Source: Epilithonimonas zeae
GTDB taxonomy: Bacteria; Bacteroidota; Bacteroidia; Flavobacteriales; Weeksellaceae
NCBI RefSeq assembly: GCF_900141765.1
Contig: NZ_FSRK01000001.1
Location: forward strand, 1,736,001 to 1,800,000
DNA: 64,000 nucleotides
Reading direction: 5' to 3'
Shown here: piece after piece, positions 35,300-41,386 of the stretch
Position numbering within the stretch: the stretch's first letter is position 1
Layout of the letters: each line of letters starts with the position of its first letter
Program-made: the position numbers and the translations under genes
The notes under the pieces: model-generated
Databases searched by the model: none
What the model saw: the letters and a program-made list of their open reading frames with translations, nothing else
What the model was told of the DNA's origin: nothing

Positions 35300-35677
35300 T
35301 CAATTGTTATCGTATTTCTGAAAAAGTCTTCTCTCAAATAGTTCGCATTCGCAAATGATATTATCCTTAATATTTTCACTTGTGAAATACCCAGAACAAT
35401 CAATAAAAATTTCTTCACCAATTCTAGAAAAATCAATATTATCGCCATTTTCTAAAGTGAAAAATATTGTTAGTTTATCTATCATATTAAAATCGAATCG
35501 TGAAAATCTAAGAACATAATTGGAAATCTCTTGTCCCTTCTTAATTGTTATCATTGAGAGATGCTGTTCATCCTTAAGATTTAATGTAATGATCTTTTCA
35601 TCATTATATGCAAAAGGTGGAAAATTGATATTTTCCCAAAACCCTAGTATTTTTTTTGGATCAGTCTGAAAGCTCAT
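35300..35677 (-). CDS. hypothetical protein, coupled to the triple-repeat protein
   Basis: A 125-residue soluble protein with no family I recognise. It is largely predicted beta-strand (ISNYVLRFSRFDFNMIDKLTIFFTLENGDNIDFSRIGEEIFIDC) and ends with ELFERRLFQKYDNN. Its ATG follows the stop of the triple-repeat gene after a single base (TAA A ATG), so the two are almost certainly cotranslated from one mRNA. A terminator closes this pair. Low GC like its upstream neighbours, unlike the core genes on either side. Confidence 0.55.
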   Translation of the reverse strand: MSFQTDPKKILGFWENINFPPFAYNDEKIITLNLKDEQHLSMITIKKGQEISNYVLRFSRFDFNMIDKLTIFFTLENGDNIDFSRIGEEIFIDCSGYFTSENIKDNIICECELFERRLFQKYDNN

Positions 35678-35678
35678 T

Positions 35679-35906
35679 TTAAATTTCGGTCAAATCAATT
35701 GTTATATTTTTCCCACCTATCTTCGCAATCTCAATTAGATTGGTTGTAGTTTTTGATGATGCGTTTTTTAAAGTAATGTGCATCCCCTTTTTTACAACAA
35801 TTTTAACTATTTCAATAATATTAGATGTTGTCTTTTCTTTTGCATCAATAATCACATTTGTACCAGTATTTACAATTTCGATAATGTTAGATGTTGTTTT
35901 TCCCAT
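35679..35906 (-). CDS. small protein made of three near-identical repeats
   Basis: A 75-residue protein that is almost entirely three repeats of about 25 residues, each beginning K-T-T-S/T-N-I/L-I-E-I and ending with a beta strand (NVIIDA, MHITLKN, NITIDL). The repeats begin at residues 3, 25 and 52 and keep TT and N-x-I-E-I without exception. The middle copy has a short insertion (VVKKGMH). No signal peptide, no membrane segment, no cysteines. I do not recognise a family. The pattern suggests a small solenoid or strand-stack. It precedes the 35.3-kb gene by one base and lies 117 bases downstream of the AlbA_2 gene. Confidence 0.6.
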   Translation of the reverse strand: MGKTTSNIIEIVNTGTNVIIDAKEKTTSNIIEIVKIVVKKGMHITLKNASSKTTTNLIEIAKIGGKNITIDLTEI

Positions 35907-36023
35907 ATTTATATTTGTTTAAAAATTTTTAAGTAAATATTATAAATTTTAATTTCACATATTAAAAACTTAAATTTCGTAGAATAATGTGTCGACTTTT
36001 AATGCTTTGAATTCTATTATATC

Positions 36024-36965
36024 TTAATTTCCATTAATACTTTCATTATTTTTACAGAGGTATTCATAAATATTCATTTTGTAATTCTCATCAACTTCCT
36101 TTCTAAATTCACCTGCACTAAAATAAAGAATTGTCTCAATCTTTAATTTTTCAAATATTTCTACAAGATTGGATTTATTTATCTTCCATTTTATACGCAG
36201 TATAGTGACAGATTCATTAGGATAAATCGGCGATATTGAATTACTAGAGACTTTAATTTTCGTATCATTTATTTCAGTATAATGATAATTATTGGGATCT
36301 CTTATGTCCCAATGAAGATTTACATCAGGACAATTTATAAAATATAAATTTAATTTATAATCCTTTTCGACCATATCACCATCATTTCCTGCGAAAATTT
36401 CGATTTGTAAAGTAAAAACTGATTCGTTTTGATCTAAAAGTTGGAATTTAATATCATCGATTTGTAGTTTGGATTTAAGTTTTCTACCATATGAATTCCT
36501 AATTTCATATTCTTCCATCATAACAGATTCAAAATTAAATCGTTTATAGAATCGTTTATCTTTAGATAAATGAGGTGCATCCAAACTCTTTGGAATTTTT
36601 ATCAAGTAAATCGTTTCATTTATATTTTGGGATTTTCTAATTGGATATATATTTATATTTGAAATTCTTCTTTGTATTGAAGAATTGATTACTTGTTCTA
36701 TCCATTCTTTAGTATAGATATTTCCATCAATAAAATTTATGGCACTTGCTTTATGATTATTTTCTTGAATTCCATAAATTATTATGCCTCCTTCAGAATT
36801 TGCAAATGCGGAAATATCTTTAGCAATCTCTTTTCTTTTTCCATCAGATTTATCTAAAGCAGGGGCATCTTTAAAATCTAAATAAATAGATTCTTCAACT
36901 TCATTTAAAATTAAATTTTCTATATCTTCAAAAGTATATTCTTCTTTTAAATAAAAATTATCCAT
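36024..36965 (-). CDS. AlbA_2 (Schlafen-type) domain protein
   Basis: A 313-residue protein. Residues 12-130 fit the AlbA_2 domain: NEVEESIYLDFKDAPALDKSD, then KEIAKDISAFANSEGGIIIYGIQENN, which is the conserved Glu/Asp/Gly core that forms a nucleic-acid-binding or nuclease site in Schlafen-like proteins. The C-terminal half is beta-rich (IEIFAGNDGDMVEKDYKLNLYFINCPDVNLHWDIRDPN) and not assignable. Stand-alone AlbA_2 proteins are frequent in defence-enriched regions, and some of the wider family cut tRNA, but no activity is shown here. No helicase or HTH domain is fused. Confidence 0.75.
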   Translation of the reverse strand: MDNFYLKEEYTFEDIENLILNEVEESIYLDFKDAPALDKSDGKRKEIAKDISAFANSEGGIIIYGIQENNHKASAINFIDGNIYTKEWIEQVINSSIQRRISNINIYPIRKSQNINETIYLIKIPKSLDAPHLSKDKRFYKRFNFESVMMEEYEIRNSYGRKLKSKLQIDDIKFQLLDQNESVFTLQIEIFAGNDGDMVEKDYKLNLYFINCPDVNLHWDIRDPNNYHYTEINDTKIKVSSNSISPIYPNESVTILRIKWKINKSNLVEIFEKLKIETILYFSAGEFRKEVDENYKMNIYEYLCKNNESINGN

Positions 36966-37069
36966 ATGCTTTTTTTAAATCTAGTTATTGGGTTAATTAT
37001 TAATAAAGTATTTACATCATTTCTTGTTTTAAAAATACAATTATTAGTGAGATAATTCACAAAAAAACC
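36966..37069. other. AT-rich intergenic stretch before the tandem array
   Basis: Only A/T-rich sequence upstream of the AlbA_2 start. A plausible leader for that gene but no clear TAnnTTTG box, and no ORF. Confidence 0.4.
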
Positions 37070-37327
37070 ACCTTCACCCACTTCACAAGTGGCTAAAGGT
37101 GGTTGGTCAAGTGGTTGTAACAGGTTAAGAACCGGCTGTAACGATTTCCATAACCGGTTGCAGGTGGTTACCTAAGTGGTCTAGGGCGGTTGTTGACTGC
37201 CCAAAGGTGGTTAGGTAAGTGGGTGTGACCACTTGTACAACCGGTCGCAGGTACTTCGAGACCGGTGGCGACCATTTCCGAACCGGGTAAAGGGTGGTTG
37301 AGAACCGGGGGTACCCCCTCCCGAACC
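37070..37327. repeat. tandem array of twelve degenerate 21/22-bp units
   Basis: Twelve consecutive units of 21 or 22 bp starting at 37070, 37091, 37113, 37134, 37156, 37178, 37200, 37221, 37243, 37264, 37285 and 37307. Each has GG (or a variant) at positions 1-2, TT at about 13-14, and ends in AACC or AAGT, so unit junctions read AACCGG (five times, with GACCGG once) or AAGTGG (four times). GC is clearly higher than in neighbouring DNA (about 50-75 per cent per unit). Lengths mix 21 and 22, so it cannot be a coding repeat in one frame. It starts 12 bases beyond the stop of the next gene (3' side). Confidence 0.8.
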
Positions 37328-37339
37328 ACCCCCTCTGGA

Positions 37340-37828
37340 CTAATCTTGTTTTTCAGATTCTCCAGGAATGGTGGATGTTGGCGCAATAAAAAACTGCTTC
37401 ATATCGTCATAGATGACATTGGTGCCAGGAACGTTTTCGCTGGACACATATTTTACATTTCGGTAAAACGTGAGCGAGTTGTGGTAGTTGTCAAAATCCA
37501 GCAGAATCTTGGTGTCAGAGAACTGCTCGGTCAGCGAGTTAAGTCTTTGCATACGGCTTTCCATCTGTTGTCTCGCATCATAATCTTTGTCATACTCTGC
37601 CTTGTCCAGAAACGGCGGAACATACTGTGGGTACTGCTCCATATAGCCTTTGGCTTTGTTCACAAAGAGTTTGTTCTGCTCGGCGATACTGCCGTACTGC
37701 TGGCGCTGTTCTGGCGTCAGATTGATGGTTTTGCCCAGCAATACAGATTCGATAATGCTAATAGCGTCGTCTAGTTTTGTAAGTTCAGCATTCGTGAACT
37801 CTACACTGATTAAATTTTCTAGTGCCAT
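37340..37828 (-). CDS. hypothetical protein, helical, GC-richer than neighbours, followed by the tandem array
   Basis: A 162-residue cytoplasmic protein, largely alpha-helical and coiled-coil in character (AELTKLDDAISIIESVLLGK, then LTPEQRQQYGSIAEQNKLF and ARQQMESRMQRLNSLTEQF). Proteins with this LTPEQRQQYG pattern are, from memory, common hypothetical proteins in flavobacteria. Function is unknown. Codon use differs from the surroundings: GC-rich third positions (CTG, CGC, CAG, GCC) stand out against the AT-rich neighbours, a sign of transfer or strong selection. The tandem array begins just after its stop codon. No catalytic motif seen. Confidence 0.7.
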   Translation of the reverse strand: MALENLISVEFTNAELTKLDDAISIIESVLLGKTINLTPEQRQQYGSIAEQNKLFVNKAKGYMEQYPQYVPPFLDKAEYDKDYDARQQMESRMQRLNSLTEQFSDTKILLDFDNYHNSLTFYRNVKYVSSENVPGTNVIYDDMKQFFIAPTSTIPGESEKQD

Positions 37829-37934
37829 TTGTCTTTTTGTTTTTAAAAATTAATATTAAAGTGAATTATAAAGAATATACAGCCAAGTGACAATGCTTGC
37901 AGGTATATCAATTATCTAGAGTGTAATTGGGAAA

Positions 37935-38075
37935 TTAATTCTTGTCATTAATCAAATCATTAATCCTTGAAAATATTCCAAAGATTGTCTGAGATGTAAT
38001 GTTGAGGTTGAATTGTTTTGCTCTTGCAGATTTTACCAAAGTGAAAGCTCGGCAAAAAGGAGATTTTGTAATCAT
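37935..38075 (-). CDS. small ORF (46 residues), possibly a small protein
   Basis: Open from ATG to TAA. The product starts MITKSPFCRAFTLVKSARAK and ends in an amphipathic stretch (SQTIFGIFSRINDLINDK) followed by Asn. It is basic, has one Cys, and has no signal peptide. The ATG lies 25 bases after a TTG-N18-TATATTTG promoter. I know no family. The combination of promoter, leader spacing and coherent amphipathic C-terminus makes it more than a random ORF, but a chance ORF of this length in AT-rich DNA is possible. Confidence 0.35.
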   Translation of the reverse strand: MITKSPFCRAFTLVKSARAKQFNLNITSQTIFGIFSRINDLINDKN

Positions 38076-38099
38076 TTTTAATATCATTTGTGTGTAAGA

Positions 38100-38128
38100 C
38101 AAATATATTTAAAATATTAATTCAGCAA
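38100..38128 (-). promoter_or_regulatory. promoter for the 46-codon small ORF
   Basis: On the minus strand, TTG (38126-38128), 18 bases, TATATTTG (38100-38107): a near-consensus Bacteroidota promoter. A transcript from it would have a leader of about 20 bases before the ATG at 38075. Confidence 0.5.
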
Positions 38129-38348
38129 TAATTGGATCAAAAATATTATCAATCCCAGAAAAATTTAAAGAAACAGAGAATGAAAGCCTTACGCCAATGT
38201 TGTATCTGAATTGTTTTAAAGGGTCTGAAATTTGCTACCTGACTGGGCTGTGAAAGTTGAGACTTTTATCAGTAGGCATCGGCTTTTTGGATATAATTGT
38301 CTCAATTGAATAATATTCTTCATTAATTAAAATTTTAAATATATCATT

Positions 38349-38903
38349 ATGCAAAACATTACACAAACTATTACCAAGTATTCTGCCGCGGCAATGGTTG
38401 CTATCTTTTCGCTTTCTCTTCAATCTTGTTCAGAATCTCCAGACCAATTTTTTGGCATTGCAGTTCTGAATACCAATATCATCAATGATTTTGCAACCCC
38501 AACTTTGGCAAAACATATCAATGACGAAACGGTAGAATTTGCTGATATCCCTTCCAGTAAGAAGAAAGGCGACGAAGCCATAACAATGGTCAATAACAAA
38601 ATCGCTTATCTGGAAAAATCTTTGAACGATATCAAAGCACTGAATGCTAATTCTGATGATAGAAAAGCTATCAAAGAAAAGTCTGTAGCGCTGTATAAAT
38701 ACGTCATCCCGGTTTATAAAAACGAATACACCAATTATGCTAAACTCTGCGACAGCAAAGCAGACCAAGCCAAGAAAGACGAAATCATCAGTGTTATTGA
38801 ACAAAAATATGCGACGAAATTCGAACAGATGTATATCGATCTGATGGATGACGGGAAAGCATTTGCCAAAGAAAACAATCTTAATGTTAATTGGGGGAAC
38901 TAA
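38349..38903 (+). CDS. hypothetical lipoprotein with helical body
   Basis: A 184-residue lipoprotein. The signal peptide ends in the lipobox SLQSC (SAAAMVAIFSLSLQSCSES). The mature chain is strongly helical and rich in Lys, Asp and Ala (KKGDEAITMVNNKIAYLEKSLNDIKAL and DDRKAIKEKSVALYKYVIPVY), like a four-helix bundle. No family is recognised. The region upstream belongs to the accessory stretch and its promoter is not clear. Confidence 0.65.
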   Translation: MQNITQTITKYSAAAMVAIFSLSLQSCSESPDQFFGIAVLNTNIINDFATPTLAKHINDETVEFADIPSSKKKGDEAITMVNNKIAYLEKSLNDIKALNANSDDRKAIKEKSVALYKYVIPVYKNEYTNYAKLCDSKADQAKKDEIISVIEQKYATKFEQMYIDLMDDGKAFAKENNLNVNWGN

Positions 38904-39029
38904 CAGAATTTGAAAGCGCTTATGAATATTGATGGAAATTAACTTCGAAACAGGATTTTGCCTTTAGATTCTAAGATGTAATTCGTTTCTTTGTCTTTTT
39001 AATATCAATTTACTTCAAATCAATATACA

Positions 39030-39344
39030 ATGTCTGAAAGGAAAACATTTAAACTAATCAATTTATATCGTCATACGGCTTTGGTGGAAGCCATCTCCTA
39101 TTTGATACTGTTGTTTATTGCGATGCCTTTAAAATATATTTGGGATATTCCGGAAGCTGTCAAGTATTTTGGATGGATACACGGTTGGTTGTTTCTTTTC
39201 TACTTTGCAGTTCTGATTGTTGCAGCTTTCAAATACCGTTGGAGTATTTTAAGAATTGTCTATTATCTTATAGCATCGGTACTTCCTTTTCTCCCTTTCC
39301 TGATTGATAAGAAATTGAAGCAGGAATCTCTGACAGCTCAATAA
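39030..39344 (+). CDS. DUF3817 membrane protein
   Basis: A 104-residue integral membrane protein with three hydrophobic helices. The N-terminus LINLYRHTALVEAISYLILLFIAMPLKYI and the motif FGWIHGWLFLFYF match DUF3817 proteins, which are otherwise uncharacterised. The C-terminal charged tail (DKKLKQES) is cytoplasmic. It ends at a strong bidirectional terminator. Confidence 0.8.
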   Translation: MSERKTFKLINLYRHTALVEAISYLILLFIAMPLKYIWDIPEAVKYFGWIHGWLFLFYFAVLIVAAFKYRWSILRIVYYLIASVLPFLPFLIDKKLKQESLTAQ

Positions 39345-39380
39345 AAAAAGACCAGCTTCAATAAAGCTGGTCTTTTTTTT
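39343..39380. terminator. bidirectional intrinsic terminator
   Basis: AGACCAGCTT pairs with AAGCTGGTCT (loop CAATA) with a run of A before and T after, serving the DUF3817 gene and the leftward lipocalin-like gene. Confidence 0.88.
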
Positions 39381-39389
39381 ATTTGGATT

Positions 39390-39833
39390 TTATTTGACCA
39401 AAACGGTAATAATCTTATCATCTTTACCATCGCCATCTACATCATCATAATCCGATACGAATTGAAACTCATTGTTGGTTCTGCTGACAATTTCTACATT
39501 CTCTCCATCAATCGTCATTTTCTTTTCATTATGATTATAAGTGTACGGAACTGTTACAATACCATAATTTTTACAGTCTCCCGCTGAATCAAAATCATAA
39601 ATGTGTGATGTCATTTTATTGTCAGACCCGAAATCAAAAGTACTGGCTTTATAACAATCAGAATAAGCTGTATTAGAGATGGTTACACCATTGCTGCCAA
39701 CTACAATTTTCCTAGATGGATTCCAAATACCAACAAGGGAAAACTCCTGAGTATTCTCATCATCTTTAGAGCAAGAACTTGCTAAAAGACCTATGAAACA
39801 CAATGCTAATAAGATATTCTTTTTCATTTTCAT
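39390..39833 (-). CDS. lipocalin-like surface lipoprotein
   Basis: A 147-residue lipoprotein with lipobox LLASSC. The first mature residues are CSKDDEN, which fits the lipoprotein export signal of Flavobacteriia (a Lys plus acidic residues after the cysteine) that sends lipoproteins to the outer face of the outer membrane. The rest fits a lipocalin-like barrel (LVGIWNPSRKIVV at the N-terminus, then strands MTSHIYDFD, IVTVPYTYNHNEKKMTID and FQFVSDYDDVDGDGKDDKI). The DVDGDGKDD stretch could bind calcium. The start is one of two nearby ATGs (M-K-M). Confidence 0.72.
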   Translation of the reverse strand: MKMKKNILLALCFIGLLASSCSKDDENTQEFSLVGIWNPSRKIVVGSNGVTISNTAYSDCYKASTFDFGSDNKMTSHIYDFDSAGDCKNYGIVTVPYTYNHNEKKMTIDGENVEIVSRTNNEFQFVSDYDDVDGDGKDDKIITVLVK

Positions 39834-39880
39834 AACTTTTTTACTAAAATAAAGATTTTTTCTTTGATAAAATTATTATT

Positions 39881-40915
39881 TTAAATCACACTCAAAAAAG
39901 CCATCGTATCCACATTATCCGCATAAGTGTCCAAAGAAGGATTTTGCGTTTCTCCAAAACCAATAGATTCTAAACCTAATTCTTGCTTAGCCACAATCGT
40001 TTGGATTTCGTCTTTGTTGGTTTCTACAAATTGCTTCACTTCTTCCAAAGTTTCATAACGTGAAAAATTGATCACAGACAACGGACTGAACAACTTCTCA
40101 TCTTCTTTCAGCATTACAAAATTATTATCCCAGAACTGGTCTTGATTCAACAGATAAATAGCTCTGTTATAATCGTAATTATTCGCATATTTGTTATGAT
40201 TGATGATATCTTTATAATTGATAAAATTCTCAAACAGACCATCCAGTTTCATTTCTTTTGGAATCAAGATTCGGGTTACATTTCTGCAGCCCAGTCCATA
40301 ATATCGGAAAATATCATCGGCTAACAATTGTAATTCTTCATTAGTTTCATCGCCTTTCAAAACTGCAACAGACGTTCTGTTTTTTCTGATGATACTCAAA
40401 CTGTTTTTGAAATAATATTCCAAATATCTTGCAGTATTGTTACTCCCTGTGGCAATCACAGCGTCATATTTTTCTAATCTTTCAACAATATGATATTCGA
40501 TTTCATTGTTAGAAAAATCATTCCACAATTCTAATAAATAAGGCAGCATCAATCGGTCTTTTGAAGATAATTTGATAACCGGAATATGATTACTCAGAAC
40601 CACAGAAATAATATCGTGAAACCCAACCAGCGGGATGTTCCCAGCTAATATCAATCCTACTCTTTTAGATGTATTTGATAACTGATATTTGGACAACCAG
40701 TTTTCAATATTTTCTTTAGTAAAGAGACTTGCCCATTGTTGTAAGTTATATCTTTGATTCTCTTGTGTGAACCACGGGTTTTCGATTTCAGAACGCTTCA
40801 TCAGATAAGCCAATCGCTCTTCTTTTTCATTGTAATGCTCATCATCATTTTTAAGGAAATTTCGGATGAATTCTCCTAACTTTTCAAGTCCTGAAATTTT
40901 GTATTCGTTCAGCAT
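39881..40915 (-). CDS. LuxC-like acyl-CoA reductase
   Basis: A 344-residue enzyme of the acyl-CoA reductase (LuxC) family, which reduces a thioester to an aldehyde with NAD(P)H. It shows the dinucleotide-fold GLILAGNIPLVGFHDIISV near residue 95, a catalytic cysteine region YYGLGCRNVTRILIPKEM near residue 220, and the start is the ATG before NEYKISGLEKLGEF. The longer frame of 40 codons upstream crosses the promoter region and is rejected. Bioluminescence genes are absent. Instead it is divergent from a ferredoxin and close to serine biosynthesis. Substrate unknown. Confidence 0.78.
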   Translation of the reverse strand: MLNEYKISGLEKLGEFIRNFLKNDDEHYNEKEERLAYLMKRSEIENPWFTQENQRYNLQQWASLFTKENIENWLSKYQLSNTSKRVGLILAGNIPLVGFHDIISVVLSNHIPVIKLSSKDRLMLPYLLELWNDFSNNEIEYHIVERLEKYDAVIATGSNNTARYLEYYFKNSLSIIRKNRTSVAVLKGDETNEELQLLADDIFRYYGLGCRNVTRILIPKEMKLDGLFENFINYKDIINHNKYANNYDYNRAIYLLNQDQFWDNNFVMLKEDEKLFSPLSVINFSRYETLEEVKQFVETNKDEIQTIVAKQELGLESIGFGETQNPSLDTYADNVDTMAFLSVI

Positions 40916-40932
40916 AGCTGGCTTTTTTTTTG

Positions 40933-40950
40933 TAATTTTGTGCAAAATTA
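40933..40950. promoter_or_regulatory. overlapping divergent -7 boxes of the acyl-CoA reductase and ferredoxin genes
   Basis: TAATTTTG (plus, 40933-40940) and TAATTTTG (minus, 40943-40950) sit two bases apart, so together they form a near-perfect 18-bp palindrome. Each predicted transcript starts inside the other's -7 box. Predicted leaders are about 20 bases (ferredoxin) and 23 bases (acyl-CoA reductase). Confidence 0.6.
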
Positions 40951-40964
40951 AAAATAAAATAGCA

Positions 40965-41315
40965 ATGGCTATCAAGATAACTGACGAATGTATCAATTGT
41001 GGCGCTTGTGAACCGGAATGTCCGAACACCGCCATCTATGAAGGAGCAGTAGATTGGAAAGCGTCCGAAGGGACGGAACTGAAAGGTATGGTGGTTTTAT
41101 CTTCCGGACTTTCTGTGAATGCAGATGCTGCACAACAGCCTGTAGAAGACGATTATTACTTCATCGTAACCGACAAATGTACCGAGTGTAAAGGTTTCCA
41201 CGAGGAGCCTCAATGTGCAGCTGTTTGTCCTGTTGACTGTTGTGTTCCAGATGAAGACAATGTAGAAACAGAAGAAGAATTGTTGGCGAAGAAAGCTTTC
41301 CTTCATAATGAATAA
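40965..41315 (+). CDS. fdx: 2[4Fe-4S] ferredoxin
   Basis: Small electron carrier of 116 residues with two [4Fe-4S] cluster motifs: ECINCGACEPECP at the start and KCTECKGFHEEPQCAAVCPVDCC in the middle, the second with the longer spacing of Alvin-type ferredoxins. It should pass low-potential electrons to reductases and biosynthetic enzymes. The ATG at 40965 opens the motif, and the long upstream open frame is a read-through of the divergent promoter region. The longer chain and acidic C-terminus (DEDNVETEEELLAKK) are typical of flavobacteria. Confidence 0.92.
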   Translation: MAIKITDECINCGACEPECPNTAIYEGAVDWKASEGTELKGMVVLSSGLSVNADAAQQPVEDDYYFIVTDKCTECKGFHEEPQCAAVCPVDCCVPDEDNVETEEELLAKKAFLHNE

Positions 41316-41319
41316 ATCA

Positions 41320-41350
41320 AAGCCATTAGCTCTAAGCTTGTGGCTTTTTA
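41320..41350 (+). terminator. intrinsic terminator of the ferredoxin gene
   Basis: AAAGCCA pairs with TGGCTTT across a 15-base loop containing AGCTCTAAGCTT, followed by T. Weaker than the others. Confidence 0.6.
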
Positions 41351-41386
41351 AAATTAAATACACTAACACCTAATTACTTATAATAA

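Larger units (their letters stand above)
37829..38348. other. 520-bp intergenic region holding one promoter-linked small ORF
   Basis: No long ORF on either strand and no RNA family recognised. It contains, on the minus strand, the 46-codon ORF at 37935-38075 with a promoter at 38100-38128 (both listed separately). The rest is AT-rich and unstructured. Confidence 0.45.

Noticed and set aside
37070-37327. CRISPR-like array
   Set aside because: Units are contiguous with no alternating variable spacers, repeat copies are degenerate, and no cas genes are near.
37168-37386. A 72-residue reading frame on the minus strand through the tandem array
   Set aside because: It overlaps the end of the real gene and crosses the repeat units whose mixed 21/22-bp length breaks any consistent frame.
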